Source: Amycolatopsis xylanica (GTDB lineage Bacteria > Actinomycetota > Actinomycetes > Mycobacteriales > Pseudonocardiaceae). From it: a DNA stretch of 64,000 nt. Numbering within the stretch: the first letter of the stretch is position 1; every line of letters starts with the position of its first letter. Where the stretch lies: the NCBI RefSeq assembly GCF_900107045.1, contig NZ_FNON01000016.1, forward strand, positions 1 through 64,000, written 5' to 3'. Positions 50,969 through 59,881 of the stretch are shown here, one piece after another. Under the pieces are notes generated by a model, which saw only the letters and a program-made list of their open reading frames with translations, had not been told where the DNA came from and did not search any database. A program made the translations under genes and the position numbers.

Positions 50969-52201
50969 ATGAGCAAGAACGACGTCGTAATCACCGGGTT
51001 CGGCGCCACCACGCCACTCGGCGGTGACGTCGCGTCCACATGGGACGGATTGCTGGCAGGCCGCAGCGGCGTGAAGACGCTGGAGGCCGACTGGGTCGAG
51101 CGATTCGGCCTGCCGGTGAAGATCGCTTCCAGGCTCGCGGTGGAACCCACCGAGGTGCTGCCGCGGGTACAGGCACGACGGCTCGACCGCAGCGAGCAGG
51201 TCGCGATCATCGCGTCCCGCGAAGCGTGGGCACACGCCGGGCACGGCGAGGACACGGTCGACCCCGACCGGCTCGCGGTGATCATCGGCACCGGCATCGG
51301 TGGCGCGAACACCCTGCTCGACCAGGACGACCTCCTGGAGACGCAGGGCCTGCGCAAGGTCTCGCCGCTGACGGTCCCGATGCTGATGCCGAACGGCCCG
51401 GCCGCCCACGTGGGGCTGGAGCTCAAGGCACGCGCCGGGGTGCACGCGCCCGTTTCGGCGTGCGCGTCCGGCGCCGAGGCACTCGCCTGGGCCTGGCGGA
51501 TGATCACGCTCGGCGAGGCCGACGTGGTCGTCGCCGGTGGCGCGGAGGCCGCGATCGCCGCGATCACCATGGCCGGGTTCGCCCAGGCCAGGACCATGAG
51601 CACCCGCAACGACGACCCCGAGCGCGCTTCGCGCCCGTGGGACATCAACCGCGACGGCTTCGTGCTCGGTGAGGGCGCCGGGGTCATGGTGCTGGAGCGC
51701 GAGGACTACGCGAAGGCGCGGGGCGCGACCATCCACGGACGGCTGGCCGGGATCGGCACCAGTGCCGACTCGTACCACATCACCGGACCCGACCCCGAGG
51801 GCACGGGACAGGCCAAGGCGATCAGCGCGGCACTGCGCACCGCCGGCCTCGACCCCAAGGACGTCGGGCACGTCAACGCGCACGCCACCTCCACCCCGGC
51901 AGGCGACGTCGGCGAGACGGTGGCGATCCGCAAGGCCATCGGTGAGCACCCGCTGCTGAGCGCGCCCAAGGGCAACCTGGGTCACCTGCTCGGCGCCGCG
52001 GGCGCGGTCGAGGCCATCGCGACGGTGCTGTCGATCAAGGAGAGCGTCATCCCGGCGACACTGAACCTGGAGAACCAGGACCCCGGTGTCGTGCAGGAGG
52101 TCGTCTCCGGCGAGCCGCGCAAGGTGGACCTCAAGGCCGCGGTCAGCGACTCGTTCGGCTTCGGTGGCCACAACGTGGCGCTGGCGTTCGTTCCCGCCTG
52201 A
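50969..52201 (+). CDS. fabF: Beta-ketoacyl-ACP synthase II
   Basis: 410 residues. Condensing enzyme with catalytic C165 in APVSACASGAEALAWAW, the two histidines in VNAHATSTPAGD and KGNLGHLLGAAGAVEAI, and the gatekeeper region SFGFGGHNVALAF at the end. It elongates acyl-ACPs in FAS-II. Last gene of the operon. A short hairpin-like stretch CGCGGTGGCACCCGGTCCGG, then GTGTCACCGCG, at about 52217-52247, could terminate transcription. Confidence 0.95.
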   Translation: MSKNDVVITGFGATTPLGGDVASTWDGLLAGRSGVKTLEADWVERFGLPVKIASRLAVEPTEVLPRVQARRLDRSEQVAIIASREAWAHAGHGEDTVDPDRLAVIIGTGIGGANTLLDQDDLLETQGLRKVSPLTVPMLMPNGPAAHVGLELKARAGVHAPVSACASGAEALAWAWRMITLGEADVVVAGGAEAAIAAITMAGFAQARTMSTRNDDPERASRPWDINRDGFVLGEGAGVMVLEREDYAKARGATIHGRLAGIGTSADSYHITGPDPEGTGQAKAISAALRTAGLDPKDVGHVNAHATSTPAGDVGETVAIRKAIGEHPLLSAPKGNLGHLLGAAGAVEAIATVLSIKESVIPATLNLENQDPGVVQEVVSGEPRKVDLKAAVSDSFGFGGHNVALAFVPA

Positions 52202-52258
52202 TATTCCAGCTGTGCGAACGCGGTGGCACCCGGTCCGGGTGTCACCGCGTTTCGTCTG

Positions 52259-52834
52259 TCAGCACTTTTCCTTTTCCGGCGTCGACCCATCGGCCGGGTC
52301 GATCTTCCACGCGCCGTTCTCGTTGACCATCGGCAGCACGACGCGCCAGCGGATACAGGGCTCCATGAGGTCACCCGGCGCGGATTCGACCGCCTGCGTG
52401 CTCGTGAACCCGACCAGCACCCGCAGCGAGCCGACCGGCGCCTCGATCCGGTAGATCAGGACGCTGCCATCCTTCGTGGACTTGTAGTCGTCCAGCCACT
52501 GGTCCCGGGGCTTGCTGCTCAGCCGCTTGGCACTGGCCACGCTGGCCCAGAGGTCGTAGTTCTTCTGATTGATCGAGCGGAAGTAGATCTGCAGCGCGCC
52601 GCGCACCCCTTCGCCGTCGGGATGGGCCGCCGCGTCCGCGGTCAGGAAGACCTCGTCGCTGCCCGGCTGGTCCTCCGGCGCCAGCGAGACCGACGTCGGC
52701 AGCGTGCCGGGGACGATCGGGGCCGCCGCCGGCGGGCTGTAGAGCTCGCGGGCGAGCAGGCCGCCGCCGACCGTCAACGAGACCACCACGATGAGTGCGG
52801 GGATGAGCCAGCGCTGGGTGGAGGTGGTCGTCAC
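52259..52834 (-). CDS. Membrane-anchored exported protein of unknown function
   Basis: 191 residues, GTG start at 52834. One N-terminal transmembrane anchor (LIPALIVVVSLTVGGGLLA) precedes a proline/alanine-rich linker and an extracellular domain of about 130 residues. That domain looks like an NTF2/SnoaL-type cone fold (GVRGALQIYFRSINQKNYDL, DQWLDDYKSTKDGSVLIYRI, PCIRWRVVLPMVNENGAWKI) with two cysteines that could pair. I do not recognise a specific family. It is encoded convergent to fabF and about 22 bp after a DUF3145 gene, so the two may be co-transcribed. Confidence 0.65.
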   Translation of the reverse strand: MTTTSTQRWLIPALIVVVSLTVGGGLLARELYSPPAAAPIVPGTLPTSVSLAPEDQPGSDEVFLTADAAAHPDGEGVRGALQIYFRSINQKNYDLWASVASAKRLSSKPRDQWLDDYKSTKDGSVLIYRIEAPVGSLRVLVGFTSTQAVESAPGDLMEPCIRWRVVLPMVNENGAWKIDPADGSTPEKEKC

Positions 52835-52856
52835 GCGGCCACCCTAGCGAACAGCT

Positions 52857-53360
52857 TTACCCGACCTGGTGGAGCCAGGTGACGGGCGCGCCGTCGCCGG
52901 CGTGCCGGAACGGCTCCAGCGCCTCGTCCCAGTTCGCGCCCAGCAGCTCGTCGAGCTTGTGCGCCAGGTGCTCGCCTGCGCGGCTGCGCGCGACCAGCGA
53001 ACGGAGCTGGTCCTCACCCACGACGATGTCGCCGTTGGCGCTCGTCCGCCCATGCCACAGGCCCAGTCCGGGCGCGAAACAGAACCGCTCGCCGTCCACG
53101 CCGGCGCTCGGCTCCTCGGTGACTTCGAAACGGACCATCGGCCACGCCTTCAGCGCGGACGCCAGCTTCGCGCCGGTGCCCGAAGGCGCACGCCAGCCAC
53201 ACTCGGCGCGCAGTTGACCGGGACTGGCCGGCTGTGCCGTCCACTTCAGGTCGACCCGGGCGCCCAGGGTGCCCGAAAGTGCCCACTCGACGTGCGGACA
53301 TACCGCAGACGGCGACGAGTGGACGTACACCATGCCTCGGGTGTTGCCACGGGTGCTCAC
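52857..53360 (-). CDS. DUF3145 family protein
   Basis: 167 residues, GTG start at 53360 with GGAGG upstream. It begins STRGNTRGMVYVHSSPSAVC and continues PHVEWALSGTLGARVDLKW, LRAECGWRAPSGTGAKLAS and SANGDIVVGEDQLRSL, a pattern I associate with DUF3145. This is an actinobacterial family of unknown function that commonly lies next to the fab operon. No membrane or signal segment is seen. The genomic link suggests a role in lipid or envelope metabolism, but that is only an association. Confidence 0.82.
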   Translation of the reverse strand: MSTRGNTRGMVYVHSSPSAVCPHVEWALSGTLGARVDLKWTAQPASPGQLRAECGWRAPSGTGAKLASALKAWPMVRFEVTEEPSAGVDGERFCFAPGLGLWHGRTSANGDIVVGEDQLRSLVARSRAGEHLAHKLDELLGANWDEALEPFRHAGDGAPVTWLHQVG

Positions 53361-53750
53361 TGCTGACCTCCGCTACTCGACGAGATGCGTCTTCCCCTAC
53401 GACCTCTCGAGCCCGGCTGCCGGTTCACTCGTTGCACGTCTTCGGCACGGCTACCACATTCTGCACCCCAGACGTGCTCTTTGGCCACACGAAACCCACA
53501 AGTCACACCCGAATGGGAAGCCCGCGCGCAAGTTGCACATCCGATGATGGTGAAAGCTCACTACACTGTTGGACTGTTTCGGGCGGTCTTTTGCGTTCTG
53601 CGGTACCGATGAGCGGACGTTTTCACCCAGCGGGAAAAGGTGAGTGTCCACTTAGGTCACCCGGACGTTCGGGCCATGTTGCCCCGGTGTGCCCACCCAG
53701 CACGCTAGCGTGGTGAACTGGCGGTGTCGACAAAACGGGGAGGAAGCGAC
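53361..53750. other. Intergenic region of 390 bp
   Basis: No convincing gene. Composition falls toward lower GC around 53440-53620 (for example TTGCACGTCTTC, ACTACACTGTTGGACTGTTT). This stretch likely contains promoters for both the DUF3145 gene and the gene at 53751. A strong GGGGAGG at about 53737-53743 precedes the GTG at 53751. Confidence 0.4.
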
Positions 53751-55214
53751 GTGCGGCTGGTTCGTCTCGCGCCACAGCCGTCGCGGGTGGCCGAGGACAT
53801 CCGCGCGGCACTGGCCTCGCTCGGGCGGGGCAGCACGGTCGTCGGCGGTATCGCGCTGGCCGGCATCAAACCGTTCGGCGACGAGCGGGTGGTCGACGCG
53901 TTCGTGGTGCTGCCACGGGGAATCCTGATGGTCATCGGCGTCGACCTGCCGGACCCGGCGCTCAAGCTGGAGGCACCGCTCGAAGGCGCGTGGCAGGCCG
54001 ACGGCTGGCCCCTTGTCGGCGCCGAGAACGAGGTCAACCCGGCGACCAGGGCGCTCGCCATGGCGAAGGCGGTCGCCGTCCAGCTCGCCGAGGCCCACCC
54101 CGACGTGCCGACGCTGAGCACGGTGATCGCGGTCGGGCCGTACGTCGAGGCCGTCGACCAGCCCGCCGCCGATCTGGCCGGGCGCACGAGGGTGCTGCAC
54201 CCGACGCCGACGAGCATGCACGCCGCGACGGTCTCGCTGGCCGACTCGCCGCGCGCGATGTCCGTCGGGCAGGCGCGCAGCGTGCTGAAGACGGTCGCGG
54301 CCAACACGCCGCGGCTGCCGGACGAAATGCTGCTCGGGGAAGGATTCGCCGAGCACGCCGACGAGCCGACCGTGGTGCACGTGAACCCGCTGATCGCGCT
54401 GAGCCCGACGGTGCCCGCCGCGCATCCCGGCAAGCAGCGGGTTTCGGTGGCTTCGGCGCCGCCGCCCGCTCCCCCGGCGCGGCAAGAGGCCAGACCACGG
54501 ACGGTCGCTCCGCCGCCTGTGCGCCCTGCCGCTCCTGTCGCCCCGGCCGCGCCGGTTCCTCAGTCGGTTTCGTCGCCCGTTTCGCCGCCGGTTCCGCCGC
54601 CGGTGAAGCGGAGACCCTCGCTCGTCCGCTGGCTCCCGATCGGCGCGATCGGGATGCTGGCCGTGCTGCTGATCGCCGCGATCCTCGTCGCGAGCGGCGG
54701 CGGCGAGACCCCGCCGCCCCCGCAGGCGTCCCCGTCCCCCACGAAGAGCGTCGCGCCGCCGTCGAGCAGCCGCCCGATCGAAAGCCTGCAGTTCACCCCG
54801 CAGGACGCCGCCGCCGACCAGAAATGCGCGTCGCACGCGTTCGGCGATGTGCAGGCGAGCTTGGGCCGCACCAGTTGTACAGCGGTCAAGCGCGGCAGTT
54901 TCGCGGCGAACATCGACGGCAGGCAGGCGGCCGCGACCGTCGGCATCATCGAATTCCCCGACGCCCAGCAGGCGACCGACTTCAAGGCGGTCGCCGACAC
55001 CCCCGGCGGCGGCGGGATACTCGACCTCGCCACCGAAACCGGGAAGTGGACCGGCGAAGCCCCGAAATTCGACGGCGCCGCCTACGCCAGCTCGCTCGAC
55101 GGCACCTCGGTCCGCCTGGTCCAGGTCGCCTGGCTCCCCGGACCGTCCAAACCGGACGACCCCGCCCTCCAGCGCGCCGCCAAAGCCGCCCTGGACCTCC
55201 CCATCAACGTCTAA
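53751..55214 (+). CDS. Single-pass membrane protein with N-terminal cytoplasmic domain, unknown function
   Basis: 487 residues from the GTG at 53751. Residues 1-220 form a globular domain beginning RLVRLAPQPSRVAEDIRAAL, with VDAFVVLPRGILMVIGVDL resembling a nuclease-related (NERD-like) strand pattern. A proline/alanine-rich linker of 80 residues (APPPAPPARQEARPRTVAPP) follows, then one transmembrane helix (WLPIGAIGMLAVLLIAAILV) near 305-325, and an extracellular domain of about 140 residues with two cysteines (ADQKCASHAF, RTSCTAVKRG). No family was recognised. Its stop codon abuts a repeat-bearing terminator. Confidence 0.7.
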   Translation: MRLVRLAPQPSRVAEDIRAALASLGRGSTVVGGIALAGIKPFGDERVVDAFVVLPRGILMVIGVDLPDPALKLEAPLEGAWQADGWPLVGAENEVNPATRALAMAKAVAVQLAEAHPDVPTLSTVIAVGPYVEAVDQPAADLAGRTRVLHPTPTSMHAATVSLADSPRAMSVGQARSVLKTVAANTPRLPDEMLLGEGFAEHADEPTVVHVNPLIALSPTVPAAHPGKQRVSVASAPPPAPPARQEARPRTVAPPPVRPAAPVAPAAPVPQSVSSPVSPPVPPPVKRRPSLVRWLPIGAIGMLAVLLIAAILVASGGGETPPPPQASPSPTKSVAPPSSSRPIESLQFTPQDAAADQKCASHAFGDVQASLGRTSCTAVKRGSFAANIDGRQAAATVGIIEFPDAQQATDFKAVADTPGGGGILDLATETGKWTGEAPKFDGAAYASSLDGTSVRLVQVAWLPGPSKPDDPALQRAAKAALDLPINV

Positions 55215-55215
55215 A

Positions 55216-55298
55216 AGCCCGAAAGCCACTTTCGTCAGGTGTGATAGCCCGAAAGCCACTTTTGTCAGATCGCATCTGACGAAAGCCACTTTCGGGCT
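55216..55298. repeat. Triple GAAAGCCACTTTCG repeat between convergent genes (bidirectional terminator)
   Basis: The 23-mer AGCCCGAAAGCCACTTTCGTCAG is present directly at 55216-55238 and, with one change, at 55246-55268. It then appears in reverse-complement-like form at 55276-55298 (CTGACGAAAGCCACTTTCGG...). The second and third form a long hairpin with loop CGC. It ends in GGGCTTT and is placed to stop both convergent transcripts. Confidence 0.85.
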
Positions 55299-55318
55299 TT
55301 GACGACGGCTGGGGAGGG

Positions 55319-56710
55319 TCAGAGGCCGTACTCCTCCAGGAGGCGGAGCCAGATCTCGCTCATGGTCGGGAAGGCGGGGACCGCGTGCCACAGGCGGTGC
55401 AGCGGGACCTCGCCGACGATCGCGATCGTGGCCGCGTGCAGGAGTTCGGCGACGTCCTGGCCCGCGAAGGTGACGCCGAGCAGCACCGAGCGCTCGGTGT
55501 CGACGACCATCGAGGCCTTGCCAGCGAAGTCGTCCGCGTGCAGTGACGAGCCCGCGACGGCGATGTCGATTTCGACCACGCGGTCCGGCTTGCCCTCGCG
55601 GGCCGAGGTGAGGCCGACCGAGGCGACCTCCGGGTCGGTGAAGATCACCTGGGGCACCGCGTGATGGTCGGCGGTCGCGGCGTACGCGCTCCACGGCTCC
55701 GGCTTGACCGCCTCGCCCCGCGCCAGTGCCGCGACGGCGTCACCTGCCGCACGGGCCGCGTATTTGCCCTGGTGGGTCACCGGGGCGCGGCCGGTGACGT
55801 CGCCGGCCGCGAACAGCCAGCCTCCGTCCACTTCGGACACTCGGCCCGCGTCGTCGACGGTCAGCGGCTTGCCCGGCGTCAGGCCGATCGACTCGACGCC
55901 GAGGTTCCCGGTGGCCGGACGGCGCCCGGTCGCGACGAGCAGCTTGTCGGCGATCAGCTCCACACCGCCGCGCAGTTCGAGCTTCGCGGCACCGTCCACT
56001 AGGGACGCACGCTCCAGCCCGGAGCCGGCGTGCACGGTGACACCGTCGGCACGGAGCCCGGCCGCGACGGCGTCGCCTGCGAACGCGGGCAGTTTCGGCA
56101 AGGGCCTTGCCCCGGTGAGGATGAGGTCGACCTTCGCGCCGAGCCGCGCCCACGCCTGCGCCATCTCGACGCCGACCACGCCGCCGCCGAGCACCGCGAG
56201 CCTGGCGGGCACCGCGCTCGCCGAAGTCGCTTCACGGGAACCCCACACGGGAATCTCGTCGAGCCCCGGGATCGGCGGGGTCACCGGGACACTGCCGGTG
56301 CAGACGATCACCGCGTGGCGCGCGACGAGCACCCGCTCGCCGACGGTGACCTCCTTGACGCCGGTGATCTTCCCCTCGCCGCGGATCGGCTCGATCCCCG
56401 CGCCGCTCGCCCAGTCGAACTGGCCGGTGTCGTCCCCTTTGGACGTGAACCAGTCGCGCCTGGCGAACACGGCCTCGGGGTCGAGCGCGTCACCCACCGG
56501 GACGCCTGGCAGGCGTTTCGCGGCCGCCAGCGCGTTTCCCGGACGTAGCAACGCCTTGCTCGGGATGCACGCCCAATAGGAACATTCACCGCCGAAACGT
56601 TCCTTTTCCACGAGCGCGGCGGTCAGCCCGCCACGCACCGCCCTGGCCGCCGCGTTCTCGCCGACGGGCCCCGCGCCGATCACCACTACGTCAAAAGTCT
56701 GTACGGACAT
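55319..56710 (-). CDS. FAD-dependent pyridine nucleotide-disulfide oxidoreductase
   Basis: 463 residues from the ATG at 56710. Class I flavoprotein disulfide reductase: FAD motif VVVIGAGPVGENAAARAVRG, redox pair CxxxxC in GGECSYWACIPSKALLRPGN, NAD motif LAVLGGGVVGVEMAQAWARL, and FAD-binding GGWLFAAGDVTGRAPVTHQ. The C-terminal dimer interface has HAVPAFPTMSEIWLRLLEEY, where the His-Glu dyad usually lies. It could be a dihydrolipoamide dehydrogenase-like, mercuric- or mycothione-reductase-like enzyme; the first half of the redox motif (CSYWAC) differs from all well-known types. It sits alone, so the substrate stays open. Confidence 0.85.
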   Translation of the reverse strand: MSVQTFDVVVIGAGPVGENAAARAVRGGLTAALVEKERFGGECSYWACIPSKALLRPGNALAAAKRLPGVPVGDALDPEAVFARRDWFTSKGDDTGQFDWASGAGIEPIRGEGKITGVKEVTVGERVLVARHAVIVCTGSVPVTPPIPGLDEIPVWGSREATSASAVPARLAVLGGGVVGVEMAQAWARLGAKVDLILTGARPLPKLPAFAGDAVAAGLRADGVTVHAGSGLERASLVDGAAKLELRGGVELIADKLLVATGRRPATGNLGVESIGLTPGKPLTVDDAGRVSEVDGGWLFAAGDVTGRAPVTHQGKYAARAAGDAVAALARGEAVKPEPWSAYAATADHHAVPQVIFTDPEVASVGLTSAREGKPDRVVEIDIAVAGSSLHADDFAGKASMVVDTERSVLLGVTFAGQDVAELLHAATIAIVGEVPLHRLWHAVPAFPTMSEIWLRLLEEYGL

Positions 56711-56833
56711 GCTTTCAATCCACACCACCACGCACGTTCGCGCAACCCAGCGGTATCCTCGTGCGAGCTGGAGAACTCGGCGACGGCCGGTTGCAGCAGA
56801 GTCAGACTTCGATCGAGCATCCCGGGAGTTTTC

Positions 56834-57637
56834 GTGGCCCAGAACACTGCTGTGCATTTGCTGGACGACCTCAACGGCGAACCCGCCGAGGAAACGGTCA
56901 GCTTCGCCCTGGACGGGATCGAGTACGACATCGATCTTTCCGCCGAGAACGCCGGAAACCTACGCGAGATCTTCGACGCCTACGTGACGAACGGACGCCG
57001 CGTCGGTGGCCGCAAGCGCGCACCGCGGATCATCGCGCAGCCGAAGGCTTCGCGCCGGAAGGCGGCCCCGAAGGCCGCCGCGGCGGCGAAGACCGCGGTC
57101 GCGAAGAAGGCCGCCCCCGCGAAAGCCGCTCCGGTGAAGGCGGCCCCGAAGCGCGCCGCCGCCGCCAAGGCCGCACCGGTCAAGGCGACCGCCACGCGTG
57201 CCAAGACCACCAGGACGGCCAAGGCCGCACCGGCCGCCGCCGCCAAGAAGGCTGCCCCGGCGAAGGTCGCCGCCAAGCCCGCTGCCAAGACCGCGGTCAA
57301 GAAGGCACCGGCCGCCAAGCCCGCGGCCAAGGCGACCGCCGCCAAGCCTGCCGCCAAGGCCACCGCTAAACCCGCAGCCAAGACCGCGGCGAAGCCCGCC
57401 GCGCGCGCCGCCGCCACGAAGACCACCGCCGCCAAGACTCCCGCCGCGAAGACCGCTGCGGCCAAGGCTCCAGCCGCCAAGGCACCGGCCGCTACGACAC
57501 CGGCTGCCAAAGCTCCCGCGAAGACCGCCGCCAAGCCCGCGGCCGCCAAGACGGTCGCGGCGGACAAGCCGGTGGCGGCGAAGACGACCCGCACGATCCG
57601 CAAGGCCCCGCCGGTCAAGTTCTCGGCCGCGCAGTAA
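56834..57637 (+). CDS. Lsr2 N-terminal domain fused to a long histone H1-like Ala/Lys/Pro tail
   Basis: 267 residues, GTG start with GGGAG upstream. Residues 1-62 match the Lsr2 dimerisation domain: VHLLDDLNGEPAEETVSFAL, DGIEYDIDLSAENAGNLREI, and YVTNGRRVGGRKR. Usual Lsr2 proteins (about 110 residues) then have a C-terminal RGR AT-hook-like domain. Here it is replaced by some 200 residues of PAAK, TAAKPA and KAAP repeats (25% Lys or more by eye), resembling eukaryotic H1 tails and mycobacterial HU tails. It should be a nucleoid-bridging protein with non-specific charge-based DNA contact. It ends at a double terminator. Confidence 0.85.
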   Translation: MAQNTAVHLLDDLNGEPAEETVSFALDGIEYDIDLSAENAGNLREIFDAYVTNGRRVGGRKRAPRIIAQPKASRRKAAPKAAAAAKTAVAKKAAPAKAAPVKAAPKRAAAAKAAPVKATATRAKTTRTAKAAPAAAAKKAAPAKVAAKPAAKTAVKKAPAAKPAAKATAAKPAAKATAKPAAKTAAKPAARAAATKTTAAKTPAAKTAAAKAPAAKAPAATTPAAKAPAKTAAKPAAAKTVAADKPVAAKTTRTIRKAPPVKFSAAQ

Positions 57638-57645
57638 GCCACACC

Positions 57646-57717
57646 CCGGGATAAAGCCCGCTTTATCCCGGCCAAAAGAGGGCCGCCCAGGGAAGTCAAT
57701 GCTTCCCGGGCGGCCCT
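57646..57717 (+). terminator. Double hairpin after the Lsr2-like gene
   Basis: First, CCGGGATAAAG, CCCG, CTTTATCCCGG (57646-57671), the same palindrome as at 7567. Second, AGGGCCGCCCAGGGAAG with CTTCCCGGGCGGCCCT (57679-57717), ending TTTC, a strong intrinsic terminator. Confidence 0.85.
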
Positions 57718-57729
57718 TTCGGCGTTCAG

Positions 57730-57779
57730 GGGTCGTGAGTGGTATGGCCGGTTCTAACCGGCGAAAACACTCACGACCC
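57730..57779. repeat. Full copy of the 50-bp GGGTCGTGAGTG palindrome
   Basis: Arms GGGTCGTGAGTG (57730-57741) and CACTCACGACCC (57768-57779). The right arm carries the TGA stop of the lipoate ligase-like gene (57771-57773 on the minus strand). Confidence 0.9.
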
Positions 57780-58499
57780 TTTCTGGCGGCCGTCCGCGTG
57801 CCAGTCCGGGAACCGGTACCGCGAGTCCAGCAACCGCCGCTGCCAGTCCCGTTCCTCGGCGCTGGGCGGCCGCGCGGCCAGCCCGTCGAACTGCCGGGCG
57901 GCCGCGACCCGCACCGCGGCCGCCGCCTCGGCGATGCCCGCCCGCAAGCCGTGCTCCGCCAACGAAGCGACCTGGCTGCGATGCGAATCCAACGGCTTCG
58001 GGTCCGGTGGCGGCCCGGTCAGATACCGCCCGACGCGCTCGGCCGCCGTGTGCACCAGCAGCGTCGAATGCGCGAGCAGGCCCGTCTTCGTGCGGAACAC
58101 CGCGAACCCGCACAGCTTCGCCTCGCCGATGAACAGGCCGCGATCACCGAGCCGGGGCGGCAGCCCCAGCTCGGACACCGCGCCGCTCATCAGTTCACCG
58201 ATGGCTTCCAGCGGGCGCTCACCCGCGTCGGGCAGCACCAGCGTGACGTTCAAATTCCCGTCATCGTGAAAAACCGTGCCGCCGCCGCTGGCCCGCCGCA
58301 GCACGGGAATGCCGTCCTGGGCGCAGACGTCCGTGCGCACCTCGCGATGCACCTTCTGCCCGCGCCCGACGACCACGCAAGCCGGGTTGCGCCAGATCCA
58401 GATCAGCGGCCCGGCGGGCGCGGCGCGCAGCAGGGCTTCGTCCAGCGCGAGGTTTTCGGCAGGATCCGAAGACCCCGCGCTGATGTCGCCCGCTGTCAC
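57771..58499 (-). CDS. lplA: Lipoate-protein ligase A family protein
   Basis: 242 residues, GTG start giving a GTGA overlap with pntB. The biotin/lipoyl ligase motif is RRASGGGTVFHDDGNLNVTL (about 68-87). The lysine of the family motif is in GEAKLCGFAVFR, followed by LAHSTLLV. It attaches or transfers lipoyl (or octanoyl) groups to E2 subunits such as that of the bkd complex here. It lacks the accessory C-terminal domain of E. coli LplA, so it may need a partner. Its last codons GGG TCG TGA are supplied by the dispersed palindrome. Last gene of the pnt operon. Confidence 0.85.
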   Translation of the reverse strand: MTAGDISAGSSDPAENLALDEALLRAAPAGPLIWIWRNPACVVVGRGQKVHREVRTDVCAQDGIPVLRRASGGGTVFHDDGNLNVTLVLPDAGERPLEAIGELMSGAVSELGLPPRLGDRGLFIGEAKLCGFAVFRTKTGLLAHSTLLVHTAAERVGRYLTGPPPDPKPLDSHRSQVASLAEHGLRAGIAEAAAAVRVAAARQFDGLAARPPSAEERDWQRRLLDSRYRFPDWHADGRQKGS

Positions 58500-59881
58500 A
58501 GTGCTTTGAGTTCCTCCACGATCTCGCCCACCGAAGACTTCGCGTCGCCGAAGAGCATGCTGGTCTTCGGATCGTAGAACAGGTCGTTGTCGATCCCGGC
58601 GAAGCCCGAGCTCATCGAGCGTTTCAGGACGATCACCGAGCGGCTGTGGTTGACCTTGAGGATCGGCATGCCGTAGATCGGCGAGCCTGGGTCGGTCTCG
58701 GCGGCCGGGTTCGTGACGTCGTTCGCGCCGATCACCAGCGCGACGTCGGTCTGGGCGAACTCGGAGTTGATCTCGTCCATTTCCTTGAGCTGCTCGTACG
58801 GCACGTCGGCCTCGGCCAGCAGCACGTTCATGTGCCCCGGCATGCGACCGGCCACCGGGTGGATCGCGTACGCGACCGTGATCCCCTTGGCTTCCAGCAG
58901 TTTCGCCATCTCGCGGACCTGGTGCTGCGCCTGCGCGACCGCCATGCCGTACCCGGGCACGACGACCACCTTGTTCGCGTAGGCCATCTGGATGGCCGTG
59001 TCGGACGCGCTGGTGCTGCGGACCGGGCGTTCCTCCGTGGACCGGTTGCTGGCGACCGACGAGCCGCCGCCGAACCCGCCCGCGACGATCGCCGGGATCG
59101 ACCGGTTCATCGCCTTGGCCATCAGGTTGGTCAGGATCGAACCGGACGCGCCGACGATCATGCCCGCGACGATGAGCGCGGTGTTGTTCAGCGCGAGGCC
59201 CATCGCCGCCGCCGAAAGCCCGGTGAGGGCGTTGAGCAGCGAGATGACCACCGGCATGTCCGCGCCGCCGATCGGCAGCACCGAGGTGACACCCAGCACG
59301 CCCGCGGCGATCAGCAGGCCGAGGATCAGCAGTTCGCTGTCCCCGCCGAAGCCGATGGTGACCGCGCAGCCCAGCGCGACGAGCAGCAGCAGCGCGTTGA
59401 TCGGCTGCTGTAGCTTGCCCAGGCTGATCGGGCGGCCGGAGATCAGCTCCTGCAGTTTCCCGAAGGCGATGTTCGAGCCCCAGAACGAAATGGAACCGAC
59501 GATCGCCGAGAACAGCGACGCGATGGCCACGTACTTCGGCTCGTGCGCGTAACCGTCGGAGGACCGGAACTCGACCCAGGCGATGAGCGCGACCGCGCCG
59601 CCGCCCACGCCGTTGAAGAGCGCCACCATCTGCGGCATCGCGGTCATCTTGACCTTGCGGGCCGACGGGACGCCGACCACGGTGCCGATCGCGACACCCA
59701 GGATGATCAGGACCCAGTTGCTCATGCCCGGCGTCAGCAGCGTCGCGACCACCGCGATGCCCATGCCGACGGCGGCGATCCAGTTGCCGCGCACGGCCGT
59801 GCGCGGGCCGGTCAGGCCCATCAGGCCGTAGATGAACAAGGCGAAGGAGATGATGTAGAGGACAGCGATGAAACTCGTCAT
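58496..59881 (-). CDS. pntB: NAD(P) transhydrogenase subunit beta
   Basis: 461 residues. About nine transmembrane helices in the first 260 residues are followed by the NADP(H)-binding dIII domain from about residue 285 (IQMAYANKVVVVPGYGMAVA, QAQHQVREMAKLLEAKGITV, HPVAGRMPGHMNVLLAEADV, VALVIGANDVTNPAAETDPG). Proton-translocating enzyme of the membrane that makes NADPH from NADH. Operon pntAA-pntAB-pntB-lplA with 1- to 4-bp overlaps. Confidence 0.94.
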   Translation of the reverse strand: MTSFIAVLYIISFALFIYGLMGLTGPRTAVRGNWIAAVGMGIAVVATLLTPGMSNWVLIILGVAIGTVVGVPSARKVKMTAMPQMVALFNGVGGGAVALIAWVEFRSSDGYAHEPKYVAIASLFSAIVGSISFWGSNIAFGKLQELISGRPISLGKLQQPINALLLLVALGCAVTIGFGGDSELLILGLLIAAGVLGVTSVLPIGGADMPVVISLLNALTGLSAAAMGLALNNTALIVAGMIVGASGSILTNLMAKAMNRSIPAIVAGGFGGGSSVASNRSTEERPVRSTSASDTAIQMAYANKVVVVPGYGMAVAQAQHQVREMAKLLEAKGITVAYAIHPVAGRMPGHMNVLLAEADVPYEQLKEMDEINSEFAQTDVALVIGANDVTNPAAETDPGSPIYGMPILKVNHSRSVIVLKRSMSSGFAGIDNDLFYDPKTSMLFGDAKSSVGEIVEELKAL

